64,000 nt of DNA, from positions 70,902,176 to 70,966,175 of the forward strand of contig CM043969.1 of the NCBI GenBank assembly GCA_014529385.2, read 5' to 3'. Positions 1 through 11,877 of this stretch are shown here, one piece after another (the first letter of the stretch is position 1; every line of letters starts with the position of its first letter). Origin of the DNA: Adiantum capillus-veneris (lineage: Eukaryota > Streptophyta > Polypodiopsida > Polypodiales > Pteridaceae). Both the position numbers and the translations under genes were made by a program. Under the pieces are notes generated by a model. It made no database searches. It worked only from the letters and a program-made list of their open reading frames with translations, and was not told the origin of the DNA.

Positions 1-298
1 TAATTAACTACCCATCCCATGTCAGTGACACTGTAGCCCTGCTACAAGTTGCGTGCCACAAGACCACTCACCGTCCCGGTGAGAGAGAACACTGAAACTA
101 GCTAGAAAAATGTAGTGAACCCTACTGAAGAAGAAATGATGAAATGTAGGTATTTTCAGAATATAATGAAGAAGTACAACAACCTGCCATAGTGAGAGAG
201 GCTGTAGAGAAAGAAGAAACCTGAACAAAATCCCAGAAAGTCCCAAAGCTAGTGTAAATGCAGCCAAAAGGGAAAGTAATTGGTACCACGAATGGGCT
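1..298. other. unassigned sequence
   Basis: No convincing gene. A short stretch near position 20 (cccatgtcagtgacactg) resembles one near 36005 (cccttgccagtgacactg). This suggests a shared LTR-element remnant, but it is too short to classify. Confidence 0.4.
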
Positions 299-309
299 TC
301 ACACACATG

Positions 310-627
310 AAAAATTCATTTCCAAAATGTAGATAGGGGCTAGGGGGTCAATGGGTGGGTAGGGGCGAGGGAGAGAGGGAGGGGGTGGGTAGGGGCGAGG
401 TGGGGGGTGGTGAGGGAAAAGGGGAGAGAGGGAGGGGATGGGTAGGGGCAAAATGGGGTGGGTAGAGACGAGGTGGGGGGTGGGTAGGGGTGAGAGTGGG
501 GGGTGGTGAGGGGTGGGTAGGGACGAGAGGGGAGGGGGGTGGAGAGGCACAAGGGGAGAGGGGAGAGAGAGAGGGGGTGGGTAGGGGCGAGGGGGTTAGT
601 GGTGAGGGACGAAAGGGGAAGGGTGGA

Positions 628-677
<50 letters not shown>

Positions 678-812
678 GGTGAGAAACGAGAGGGGAAGGG
701 GAGGTAGGTAGGGGCAAGAAGAGAGGGAGGGTAGGGCGAGCAGGGGTGGTGAGGGACGATAGGAGAGACAGGGTAGAGACAAGGGGAGAGGGGAGGGGTA
801 GTTCCTGGAGGA
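310..812. repeat. G-rich minisatellite with 47-nt poly-G
   Basis: Degenerate tandem units of the form GGGTGGGTAGGGGCGAGG fill the block, with an uninterrupted run of G at 630-676. The strong strand asymmetry (G-rich plus strand) produces spurious Pro/Ser-rich open frames on the minus strand. Many G-runs of 3-5 at short spacing make G-quadruplex formation plausible. No gene is supported. Confidence 0.9.
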
Positions 813-2567
813 AGCTGAAGCTGACTTGGTCCAAGATTTGAAAGAAACATGCCGTCTATGTTATACCGATTCCAGACGAAAGAATGAGATAGCCTTACAC
901 TCACCACATCAAACAAGACTGTCTGTGTTGCATCTGGTCTAGCAGAGCCGCATGTGCCTCAAAGTCGCCGAAGTTATCTCCCTTAACTAGGTCTAGAGAT
1001 GGCACTGCTGAAGATTTTGTTGTAGGTGAAGAAGGTGCCTTGTCGAGGAGCAGAGAGACATCATGTTGAAATCAACATCTTCTTGTTGTAACCCGCCTTG
1101 AGGAAGCGTGGTGAAGGGTAGTCCACCAGACACATTTGGCTTGGTCGGAGAGTCAGACACAGATGGGGCTGAGGTTGAGGTGTTGGTGAACTCCTTTAAA
1201 GGAGATTTCTTTCCCCTTCCATGAGTCTTTACAGGCTCACCAAGTCCAAGCTGCCACCAAGGACGCATAGTTATTAGTCTCTGTGACTCCACACTTGTTG
1301 TTGGCTCAGGTAACTCACCGGGCTCAGTAGCCATAGAAACATTTGAAGACGGTGTCTCCTCAGGCAAAGATTGAACAGAGACCCCATAACAAGGCATAGA
1401 CTTGGTATCTTCCAACCACTCTAACAGATCTTCTTCTGACCCGTCAGGTAGAGTAGGCTGTTCCAATTCAGGGTTCGACTCCATTGACTAATAACTATGT
1501 TGCAATATTGGATCCATGCCACCTTCAAGTCGAATGGGTTTCATTGTTGGGGAGCCATTGCATCATTTCGCCAATCGTGCAGTCCTTTAGTGTGCCGTAG
1601 CCATGGTCTACTAATGAGCAAAGGAAATCTTCCGTGAACCTGGGCAAGACGAACAACAACAAAATCCAAGCTAAAGGTGAAGTCTTGTACTTGCAGAGGC
1701 ACCTTATCCACTATGCCCAATGGGTAGACTGTCCTCTGGTTGGCCAACGTATTTGTGAAGGGAGTAGGTCATGTAGGCTGCATGCCTAAAGCCAACAAAG
1801 CGAACTCAGGCATCAGATTGATTCCAGATCCACCATCCACTATCACTCCTAAGAATTGCCCCCCCAAGATGGACACGTTGAGACGAGGGCTTCTATAATC
1901 AGTGAAGGGAGTAGTGGGATAGGATATTATATAGGACTCTGATGGTTGCACTGGGAGGTGTCCGCCACTATTACCTGCTCCGGAGTAAAGTGACTGAATA
2001 ACTGCAAGGGTGTCAGTGTGAAAACTTGCATCTAGCTGCAGCATGTCATAGAGCGACACTTGTTGAAAGGTGTTCTTCAAGATTGTCTCTACTGTTAAAA
2101 AACAAATTCTTGCTAGTGGTTTCTCTAGTACCTTGATCTGTTGTGGGTTCACTAATGCCTGAACTTGTCATTAGGGGCCAGTGACAGTTGAGGGACAATG
2201 CTAATTGCTATCAAATTGATTTTGGGAAAAGTGAATCCAGGTTGGCTCGACGATGACGTAGATGAGCATTGTTTTGGATAGTCCTTACTATAGTGATCTT
2301 GAGCCTCAAGGCAATATTGACAAGGAGGAAAACCTTCTGGCAAAGGAAATTTGCTTTGGTGATGCCCATACTCCCTGCATCTGTAGCACAAAATGGGCCG
2401 ATTGGATGGGTGAGTCGGAGGACGAGGCGGTCTTTGCTCCTACTGCATGGAGATGGAGACTCAAGTGTAGAAGACTTGTGATGCAGGTGATAACCCCCGT
2501 TGGAGAGTAGGACCAAGGCTTTGCTATATTTGCCGCAATCCCTTTAGATAGTAGAAATCCTTGTCCT

Positions 2568-3213
2568 TGTTAAGTATGGAGCCTGATTTACCCCTTGTAA
2601 TTTTATGTGGTAAAAGAGCACATTTGTAAGGTCCCCATTATGAGGAGAAGCCATCGTGCGTGAAGGAAAATCAGAAACCAAAATTTTCACGGCCAAAAAT
2701 CAGGGGCAACTTGAGGGGCCTTGAGGGCGGAAGCCCCCGATACTTTTTTTTCCCTTCGCTGGAATATTCCTTTTTGTCGGAATATTATGGCCGGACGGCG
2801 GCCGGAAAGTGGTCGGAAAACGACAGGTCGGTTAGCCGGTGGCCGGTGGTCGGAAGTCAATGGTTGGCCGGTGGACGAATTCAAAAGCGGATTTGTCTAC
2901 ACAAGGGCAGCCACACATGGGCGGATTGGAGGGTCCGATTTGGACTTATTCACACCAGGGTGGCTACACATGGCTGCCTCTCATGAGAGAGGGCAGCCCT
3001 TTTGGCCTATAAAAGGAGGCCATTTCTACACAAATTATATAGTGTGAAGTTGATGCAACAAGGTGGGTGTGAGGTGGTGAGAGTGAAGCAAGGCGGGAGC
3101 TCCAAAAGGGTATAATCCCTTTGTAAACTACTTCTTGTTTTGAAGTACTAAAGCCATTGAGTGGATGCTTTCCCGTGGACGTAGCCCACATTGGGTGAAC
3201 CACGTATATCATG

Positions 3214-3248
<35 letters not shown>

Positions 3249-3332
3249 CTATAATCTCGTGTATGTAAATTTGTCTCTCTCCATTAAGTAATCTACTCAA
3301 TTATCTATTTAGCTATGTCTTATTTCCTAACA
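2568..3332 (+). mobile_element. Ty1/copia-type solo LTR with 5-bp target duplication
   Basis: The 765-bp segment starts TGTTAAG and ends CCTAACA. It is flanked by a perfect direct repeat GTCCT at 2563-2567 and 3333-3337. A TATA box (TATAAAAGG) lies at 3008-3016. Near the 3' end is GTGGACGTAGCCCACATTGG followed by GTGAACCACG, a stretch I associate with plant copia LTRs. A short (CT)n array lies at about 3219-3245. No internal region adjoins it, so it is a solo LTR left by LTR-LTR recombination. The perfect target duplication shows it inserted into the minus-strand gypsy fossil, so it is the younger of the two. Confidence 0.88.
3008..3016 (+). promoter_or_regulatory. TATA box of the solo LTR
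   Basis: TATAAAAGG sits about 325 bp from the LTR's 3' end and matches a core promoter at the U3/R transition. Motif and placement are seen; activity is not. Confidence 0.6.
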
Positions 3333-4189
3333 GTCCTCATGTCCAGAATTTTCACAGAAGTGGCAATAAGCCCGAAGGGGACATTCATGTGGAGGGTGCC
3401 TTGGAGAGCGGCATGAGCTACACCAAACCATAGCCTTAGACTCCTGCTAAGTCCTGAGCTCTTCTACCTACCGCTTGATTTGGACCAAAGCCTCTTGGTG
3501 TGGAGGCTTCTCCTATCAAAGAGAGAAGGATCTCGCCTCTTGAAGAGCACGTTGTAACTTTAATGCTTTAAGTTCCCTGGGTTAAGAGGTCAAGGGGTCA
3601 AATGGACCTTCCAAGAGTACAAAGGTAGTCTCTATCTGAGGAGAGTCATTCAATAGCTTCCTTGCCCCATCTATCCTAGTAGCAGTAGCAACAAAATCCT
3701 CCAAAGTGGCTTCAGGTCGGGGACTTTCTCGGAGTTTTGTTGAGAAGCCTTAGGAAGAGCCTTCTCTACCCACTTCTTGACCATAATTCTCTTGGCTGCT
3801 TGGGAATCTTGGCAACCAGATACTTTGTTCTAGTCATGAGTTCTACAAAAGTCTCATCTGGCTAGAGCATCAGGTTAGCCAACTCATCCATAACTTTCTC
3901 TTGGAAGTCGCCTGGTTTGAAAGATTTACAGAACTGCTTCCTTAGTGCTACCCAAGTAGTGAAGTGGTTCTCTGCAAACTAGCTACCATTTATCTGCTAA
4001 GCCATCCAAGGTTTATGGAAAGAGCAGTAGGTAGGTGTCTTCTCTATTGAGGCCATGACCCCTGCAGAGGGATATAAATCTCCTAGAATGGTTGTCTGCA
4101 TCCTCTATGGATAGTCCTCTGAAAGTAGGAAACTTTATGTTCACCTTAGTCAGGACGGAGTTAGGTCTTCGAGCGAGCTCAATGGAGCG

Positions 4190-5710
<1,521 letters not shown>

Positions 5711-5712
<2 letters not shown>

Positions 5713-5990
5713 AAATATCTAAAACCAAATAGATTAAAACAAAGATAGAGAGTGGATAGTAATAAATAACTATATTTATTTGATGACGTTAACAGCTAAA
5801 CATTGTTGTGTACACAATTATCTTGGTCCCTCATCACATGTACATATCTAAATCCAAATAGATTAAAACAAAGATAGATAGTGGAGACTAATAAATGACC
5901 CAAATATTTTTATTTATTTGATGACGTTGAGTTACAATATAGCAGCTAAACATTGTTGTGTACACAATTATCTTGGTTTCCTCATCACAT
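5711..5990. repeat. tandem duplication, two units of about 130-150 bp
   Basis: Unit 1 (5711-5840) and unit 2 (5841-5990) share AAATAGATTAAAACAAAGAT, TATTTGATGACGTT and CTAAACATTGTTGTGTACAC in the same order. Unit 2 carries a small extra segment (GAGTTACAATATAG) and other short differences. No coding potential. It lies just past the 3' end of the minus-strand FCP1-like gene. Confidence 0.85.
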
Positions 5991-6192
5991 TTTACGATGT
6001 GCCATGACCGCATCTCCTCCAAGACCATGTGTTGCCTCCGTTGTGTGTTGAACTTCCCCACCATGCACTGCAGAAACTACAATCAAATTTTGGTTAGGGA
6101 CAATGCTCTTAGCAAAAACTACATTAATACTAAAAGTTTACTAAGAAGTCCTAGAAGACAGTATTTGAAACCAATCACCTATTAAATGAATC

Positions 6193-6867
6193 CTATGACA
6201 CACATTGCGTACCCTGTTTGAAAGGCGTGTTCTTGATATAATCTGATGCTAACCCAGGATATGCATGAAGACCTTCTAGATATGGGAGTAAATTCATGAG
6301 GAGCACATTGTCGTTGCTCACTCCATTGTAACTCCCTACTGTGACAAGCGTATGTGGTGGGTTTTCAATTGCCTTCTCAAAATTGTAATCTACTAGAATG
6401 GTGTCTAGAGGGTCCTTGATGTATGAGGCTACCAATTCAGATCTAAAGCTCTTCACAAACACCAAATTGAATTCTGGATGCTTGTCTTCGCAGTGCCTCT
6501 CTTCACAGTGTCCTTGATGCAGGCAAAACTTGAAAAATGTCTCACCATACCCAGCCTCTTTGTATTTACTCTTAATTAAATCGATAATGGGGGTGAGATT
6601 TTGCTCGTGCATGGAGCTCCAAACCCCTACATCGAATAGCTCAAACATCACCCTCAGCAATAGCAATATCCCTGGTCGCAATGACACACCCATTCGCCCT
6701 ACATTAAGAATATTTGTAGCGTGGGAAGGAGCACTTTCCCACCACCACCATTTCAACAGGACACCGTTAACATTGAACACTATGAGTTTCTTTTTGGCAT
6801 GGCAAGAAGGAAGTGTGCCTGTGCCTTCACAACGATCAATCACCAAATGGATCTTACTTAGCATCAT
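6193..6867 (-). CDS. FCP1/NIF-like HAD phosphatase domain, probably inactive
   Basis: The 224-codon frame carries an FCP1/SCP (NLI-interacting factor) homology domain. Active members dephosphorylate phosphoserine using the motif I aspartate. Seen: a motif I region reading LIVFNVNGVLL, where the nucleophile Asp is Asn; a motif II-like VGVWSSMHEQNLTP; and TILVDYN where motif IV normally has two acidic residues. The start of the frame includes sequence after a probable splice acceptor, so the true exon begins near 6860. Stretches such as WSSM-QNL-P and NPP are shared with the second FCP1-like domain at 13525-14085, so the two are homologous. The lost motif I and IV acids suggest a pseudoenzyme or decay. 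Confidence 0.72.
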   Translation of the reverse strand: MMLSKIHLVIDRCEGTGTLPSCHAKKKLIVFNVNGVLLKWWWWESAPSHATNILNVGRMGVSLRPGILLLLRVMFELFDVGVWSSMHEQNLTPIIDLIKSKYKEAGYGETFFKFCLHQGHCEERHCEDKHPEFNLVFVKSFRSELVASYIKDPLDTILVDYNFEKAIENPPHTLVTVGSYNGVSNDNVLLMNLLPYLEGLHAYPGLASDYIKNTPFKQGTQCVS

Positions 6868-6924
6868 ATTAGGAGGGATACATAATTCTATCTTTCACAC
6901 TACTTGAGGAAGAAAGACACTTAC

Positions 6925-7125
6925 CATTACATAGATGTTGCAATTCTTCCATTGACTCTTGTCGATCTAGCAATAGTATATGTCGACCCATTCGCAGCCC
7001 CGGACGTGCAAGAAGACCGCAACCAGCATACATTTGTAATACTACATTACCCTCTCTATATAGAAAGAGAGTAGCTTCTCGTGTAAAGTTGGACTTCTCT
7101 CCATGCCCCCTGAAGAGATATCATC
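6925..7125 (-). pseudogene. SAM-dependent methyltransferase-like C-terminal segment
   Basis: One minus-strand frame reads GHGEKSNFTREATLFLYREG, followed by NVVLQMYAGCGLLARPGLRM and GRHILLLDRQESMEELQHL. This matches the layout of motif I in DNA N4/N6-methyltransferases (hydrophobic strand, x-A-G-x-G loop, helix, then GR-x-x-x-x-x-[DE]). A good donor (ATG|GTAAGTG) ends the segment at 6925. No upstream DPPY-type catalytic motif was found in the decayed sequence at 7130-7310, so this is a remnant or one exon of a larger gene. The order on this strand is ParB-like domain, this segment, FCP1-like domain. The phase to the next exon could not be made to agree. Confidence 0.5.
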
Positions 7126-7129
7126 GTTC

Positions 7130-7680
7130 TAAATGCAACCTGCATTTGTTGTCCCGCCTCACACCCGAAAGCTTCGCCTAGCTACTATAGCAATATTTGT
7201 GAGTAGGGCACCTACATCTCCCTTGGCCGCCTCGTCAGCTGCTCTCATAGGATCAATAGCTAAAACCATAGAAGCTGATTTTAAAGCAACGAATATCCAG
7301 TTAGTAAGGTGAGACAGTAATACCAGGAGTACCTCACGTTGTTAGCCTACCAGAGCTATGTGCCATTGAATTCTGCACTTCATCGTGAGGTGGAGTGTTG
7401 CATTGCACCATGACATCTGGATATAACAAGCAGGTAAGTGACTATATTTTAAATACTTAAAGATATCTTCTCTTTGTTGCTATACACTTGCTCACCTCCA
7501 ACAAGAAGAGCAGGCTCGCCGCAGTGACCAGTCTCTGCTACAGTAGACAATACTGTTGAAACTTCGGTTATTGTGCCATTCGCATCAGCTGTATCCACCC
7601 ACAAAAACAAATACCTTGCTTACTGCACAACACATACCACAATCAATCATTCCATACTTACGAGGTAGACCGATAATTGT
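7130..7680 (-). other. gene-interior sequence without a clear domain
   Basis: Short minus-strand stretches look coding (for example DPMRAADEAAKGDVGALL near 7250) between probable splice signals such as CTACCTC|GTAAGTATGG near 7660. No family could be recognised. It is likely intron and exon sequence of the surrounding 6.2-9.6 kb gene. Confidence 0.35.
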
Positions 7681-8588
7681 TGGAATTTCCTTAGAGAGTA
7701 TGGCATCCTGCAATCCTTCACTTTCAGTGGACGCCTGGCGGTGTATATGAGCAGGCCCTATATTAATTCCAAACTCTGTGCACTGTCGTTGTGCCTGCTC
7801 ATGTGCCTCGTCATGCGGAGGAAGAACATGAGGCTCTGAAGTGGTATGAGATGCTAGTGGCGCTTGTTCAGGCTCTAGGAAATGACTATGGCTTCTGATG
7901 GCAATGGTTCTTGTTGTTGTTGGGGAGGTATTGAGGAGTATTTGGATGGTTTAGATTCTTGATGTGTTGTGGAACTATTAGGAGCTTGAATGATCCCTTG
8001 TATACCGTAGATTCCATGGGTACATGGGTTGGAAGATGAGGTGACTCGATTAATGTGCCTTGGTTCTCTAGGCTTCTTGGTGGCTTCCATGCCAACAAGC
8101 AAAATCATCTTGCATAGTTTCACAAAATTCATCTCACCTTGATATTGAGTCAGAAACAAAAGTGTAAAAAGTAATCTATCTGTATCAATTTTTGCATTCC
8201 ATGCCCGAAGACGTTGATTCTCATCCCATGTGTACAACATTTTTCCTTTCACGTCCCCCCACTCGGATTTATGCAATTGTTTCTCAAAATCCTCATTAAG
8301 TTGCATCCAGATTGGATCCCAGGTTTTTCGAATAGCATGACTAACTTCTACTGCATCTAGATTTGGAGTCCTTATTGAAAGCATGAACCTGGCACGATAT
8401 TGCGGAACATATCCATTTCTAGAGAACTCCAATGCTAGATTGTGCACCCGATCTTGCACTGGCCAATGTGGTAACAAGCGGCACAATGGCACTGGTGGCA
8501 GTGGTACTTTGAGAGTATCCTGTATAACCATACTTGAATAGTTTTCAATCTTGTAGTTTGTGTCAGGAATGTTAGATGAGCATACCAT
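7680..8588 (-). CDS. ParB-like domain protein segment with Gln/Pro-rich tail
   Basis: The frame at 8588-7875 encodes about 237 residues. Roughly residues 25-140 contain a hydrophobic region (LPPVPLCRLLPHW), an internal GYVPQYRARFMLSI and the motif MLYTWDENQRLRAWNAKI. The last matches the D-x-N-[HQ]-R-x-x-A-[WL] signature of ParB/Srx-like nucleotide-binding folds. A Gln/Pro/Ser-rich linker follows. Coding appears to continue in another frame through 7860-7680 (HVLPPHDEAHEQAQ), ending at a donor near 7660, so an intron or frameshift lies near 7875. ParB-like domains fused to adenine methyltransferases are known in prokaryotes and phages, and a methyltransferase-like piece does follow on this strand. 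The ParB call rests on one motif and should be treated as tentative. Confidence 0.42.
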
Positions 8589-8642
8589 TTTAGAAATTAC
8601 CTACCTGAAGGCGGTGCAAAGTGTCGTTGAGCAAATCCCATT

Positions 8643-9606
8643 TCAGCGTGGATTTCTCAGTAATAGTAAAAGACCGTGATCTTCATCCCCCGCATCCTCT
8701 CTTTTGTCATCTTCTTCACTTGAGTAGTTCGCAATAGGGACCTGGTCCTTTGATAGTGTTGGTACCTCGGATTGTGTAGTGCCCTCTGCATTGGCTTTCA
8801 CTGGCTTCTCCACTACTTTAGCTTTGGTGACTTCTTTCTTTGTGCTAGCACTTTCCTTTTTCGAAGGCATTCTACCCTTTTTCTTTGGGGGCTCCCAGCT
8901 AGGGTCCTCTTCTTTCTGTGTTCGTGTGACCCGCTTGCTTTCAACAACTTCACTTGCTTGATTTGCACTTCTTTTCTTGACACCCGTCGACTACTTGGCC
9001 ATAGGCAAATAATTATTAGCCTAGGTTACTGCCAAACAACGATTAATTTCATGAGTAAATAGTGCAATAAACTCCAGTGGCTTACCTCTGCAGCAAGAGT
9101 CTTTGGAGGAGGCTTTGAAACGCTTGGTTTGGGCATAGCACCCGATGCTATGCTAGTGGCTCGTGGAGCGACAGGCACTGAACCTTTACCTCCAGATGAT
9201 ACAATTCGTTGTCCTTTTGCTTGGACACAAAATGTTAGATGTTGCTTGACAAAGAGAGCATGTAAGGCTGAATAAAATTAAGAGGTCTCATTACCAATTC
9301 TCTTATCGGCCACGCCACAACTGTACCCACTGCTGCACCTAAGGTGCAGACATCATCGCCAATGGGTGGAACATGTGGCAACATGAGACCGGGAGCTGAT
9401 GCCGATTGGACGGCTACTCCCAACGTGCCTCTAGGTAACTCTCTTCCATGTAGCTTTTTGTGGGGTAGAGACTGTATCATAATTACTTTCCCAACTTCCT
9501 TGCCCTTGCTCAAAGACAAATTTTTCGTATCATTCTTGCTAAAAGATAAATTTTTCGTAGCCATCTGTTTCCCGCAAGAAATTGAAATGAAATCTATAAA
9601 TATCAA
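8643..9606 (-). CDS. Lys-rich N-terminal exons of the 6.2-9.6 kb gene
   Basis: Two coding-looking blocks. At 9555-9235 the sequence starts MATKNLSFSKNDTKNLSLSK and runs to a Gly/Ala/Pro-rich stretch. At about 8988-8650, after an acceptor (GTAG|TCGACG), it reads STGVKKRSANQASEVVESKR, then DPSWEPPKKKGRMPSKKESA, then an acidic end (NYSSEEDDKREDAGDED). The basic PPKKKGR run resembles a nuclear localisation signal. No enzymatic domain is seen. Together these look like a disordered, nuclear N-terminus for the ParB-like/methyltransferase-like/FCP1-like series on the same strand. The exon boundaries are my reading and are not verified. Confidence 0.45.
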
Positions 9607-9691
9607 TTCTATTACACATTACTTCCCTCAGGTTGTGATGTTCTTCTTGATACTCACATAAGTTTCATTTTCACATATGAAAGCCTTGCGG

Positions 9692-9692
<1 letters not shown>

Positions 9693-9780
<88 letters not shown>
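9693..9780. repeat. (GA)n microsatellite
   Basis: An uninterrupted GA array lying between the 5' side of the Lys-rich gene and the CACTA left end. Confidence 0.95.
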
Positions 9781-9784
<4 letters not shown>

Positions 9785-10039
9785 GATAGCTACATTTTAA
9801 ACATCAATTGTCATCAATGCACAAATGCTATGAAGATGGTAAGCTGTATATTAACTGTACCAACACTACTATACTAGATTGCATTTGAATAATGAACCCC
9901 AAAAAAATAGGATGCTTCAGCATTTGTTCAAAAGGGCTGACCTGTATAGCCGAATGCGGTTGAATGTCCTCTAGATGATATTTTCTCCAATCTTGCAACA
10001 CCTTCAAAAAGTAACATGGGTTTTGTTTAGTCTTACATC

Positions 10040-10200
10040 CACTATGAGAGATCGTGGTGTTTACCGCGGGCCATTACCGCAAAACAAGAGAGAGGAATTC
10101 AAAATGAGGAGAGAGAATCGTTTTGATGCAGAAGCGGCACTTTACCGCACATATTACCGCGCAAATATCTGCGATTATTGCCGCAAACATTACCGCTAAG
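10040..10200 (+). repeat. CACTA left terminus and subterminal repeats
   Basis: CACTATGAGAG is followed by repeated [AT]TTACCGC motifs (near 10060, 10074, 10141, 10155, 10177 and 10190). In CACTA elements such subterminal arrays bind the TNP1/TNPA protein. Counterparts in inverse orientation lie at 25255-25475. Confidence 0.75.
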
Positions 10201-10398
10201 ACAGGCTGGACCCCCTTCCCCCTTCCTCTCCCGCAGGTTTCCATTTAAATCCAATACAACTCCTACACTCTCGAGAATGCTTGCTCACTTCACTTAATCT
10301 CTCTTTCACTCTAAAAATTCTATACATAAATCATTGAACTCACAACAACACCATTACAAATACTATTCATAAGCACATAACGAAACAAATTTTGCAAA

Positions 10399-11180
10399 TT
10401 AATCATATACTACACCAAGTGAAAGAATGGAGAGTTTTTTTAAATTCTCATCTTGTATAAGATCTCTACAAGCACTAGGATCCATATTTAGACCCATAGT
10501 ATTCAAATCAATAAACAAATTTAGAGATTCTTCCTCCTCTCCATCACCTCCTGTAGAATCATCATTGCTTTCTCCCTCTTCCTCCTCCTCAAAATGACTA
10601 TTTGCAAGGCTTGGCTGACCTTCTTCAACTTCTACTACATCTTCCTCTGCATCTTGTGGTGATGGTATGATGGGATCAATTACTAGCTCAATGTCCATCT
10701 CTGCAAAGATAGATCTACCCCGTGGCGTGACTGGAATGACATACCAAAGTCTTCTTTGAAATATACATGGCACATAAAAGACCTGTTTGTCACACACTAA
10801 GAATAAGCTGATATACATAACTTAAATTTTTAATTTAAGTTAATTGCACATAGCCTAAATTACCTGCTCGCAACTACTAGGATACACCAAGTTGTCAGTT
10901 TTTCCCCGATGGAATTGGGTGGAATCCACCATAATGAGCCCATTTTCATGTCTTTTGACCTCACCCGCAAACCATCGACACTCAAAGAGGATTTTGTGAA
11001 AAGATCTGAAATCCACTTTGATTATTCTCTCTATAGTACCACAATATCTGACCTCATCTGTTGTTGTGTCAAAGTTTCCCATCACGCCACAATCATTAGT
11101 GGTCCGACGCTCATCTATCTTGCGGGTGCGAAAATGTCGGCCTTCGGACCAAATGGAGTTGAAAATGAGACCCTACAATC
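10399..11180 (-). CDS. CACTA transposase (TNP2) C-terminal DUF4216 region
   Basis: The upstream exon (about 11172-10864) reads GLIFNSIWSEGRHFRTRKID, then ERRTTNDCGVMGNFDTTTDE, then RYCGTIERIIKVDFRSFHKI and LFECRWFA. This is the DUF4216 signature of plant En/Spm transposases ('TQNSGV', 'YYGVI..I.ELDY', 'LF.C.WF'). An 81-bp intron at 10863-10783 has a consensus donor (CAG|GTAATT) and acceptor (CAG|G), and splicing gives SSCEQ-VFYVPCIFQRRLWY in phase. The last exon ends with an acidic tail of about 100 residues. The preceding Transposase_21 catalytic domain is absent. A short stretch readable as KFPNAYDLIME at about 11536-11504, with donor GAG|GTATGT, may be the preceding exon, cut by the nested element. 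The protein is thus a fragment. Confidence 0.82.
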
Positions 11181-11254
11181 ACAATGCATAAGAGGTTACA
11201 TCGCATTTCATTAAGTGATTTGCATACATGCATACATAACATATACACACTCAC

Positions 11255-11465
11255 CTTGCGCACAACACACACTAATTAGTGTGTGCACAAGCCAATTACA
11301 CAAGCCAATGCACACACTAATTAGTGTATGTTAACACACACTAATTAGTGTGTGCACAAGCCAATTATTCACGCCAATGCATACACTAATTAGTGTGTGC
11401 ACAAACTAATGCACACACTAATTAGTGTGTGCATAAGCCAACACTAAAACACACACTAATTATGT
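11255..11465. repeat. palindromic minisatellite (ACACACTAATTAGTGTGTG)
   Basis: Six or so copies of the near-perfect palindrome CACACTAATTAGTGTG are separated by spacers such as CACAAGCCAAT. Related ACACACACTAATATCTTATTAG occurs on the other side of the nested element near 23248, consistent with both belonging to the outer CACTA element. Confidence 0.85.
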
Positions 11466-11523
11466 TAAATTAAACAACAATCAACACAAAAATAGAAACA
11501 TACCTCCATGATTAAGTCGTAGG

Positions 11524-11556
11524 CATTAGGAAATTTCAGAGGTCATTTGGAGGGCC
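11524..11556 (+). repeat. left 33-bp inverted repeat of the nested element
   Basis: CATTAGGAAATTTC, then A, then GAGGTCATTTGGAGGGCC. It matches the reverse complement of 23131-23163 with one difference (A versus G). Flanking similarity is weak, and an exact target duplication was not found (AGTCGTAGG against TGACGTATT agrees at 5 of 9 positions). Confidence 0.7.
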
Positions 11557-11877
11557 ACATGAAGAGAGAGAAAAATAGAGCGCGTCCAATGAGCATGAAG
11601 GCTACGTTACGTAGGAAAGTACGTGGAAAGACTCAAAAAATAGGAAAATAGCATAAAACTTTCACGAAACTAGGATTGTAGCATAGTAATTTCCTTCCTT
11701 TTACCGAGCTTTTAGGTGCTTGCGTGTGGTCCCACTTCTGATATTCTCTTATGGTCATTAACGTACTGGAGGGTGACCATTAAGCCCGCACAAGATATTG
11801 AAATTCTAAAACACTTTCCCTCCATTAGAATTCTTTCAAAGTGAATCTCCCTCCACTAAAGCTTTTCTCTGAGAGTT

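Noticed and set aside
299-916. Pro-rich minus-strand frames and a Gly-rich plus-strand frame
   Set aside because: They come wholly from the G-rich minisatellite and its 47-nt poly-G.
2660-3212. Open frames inside the solo LTR
   Set aside because: LTR sequence; the frames have no domain and overlap regulatory motifs.
11524-11556. A 9-bp target duplication next to the 33-bp inverted repeats
   Set aside because: AGTCGTAGG and TGACGTATT agree at only 5 of 9 positions while the inverted repeats differ at 1 of 33. Not convincing.
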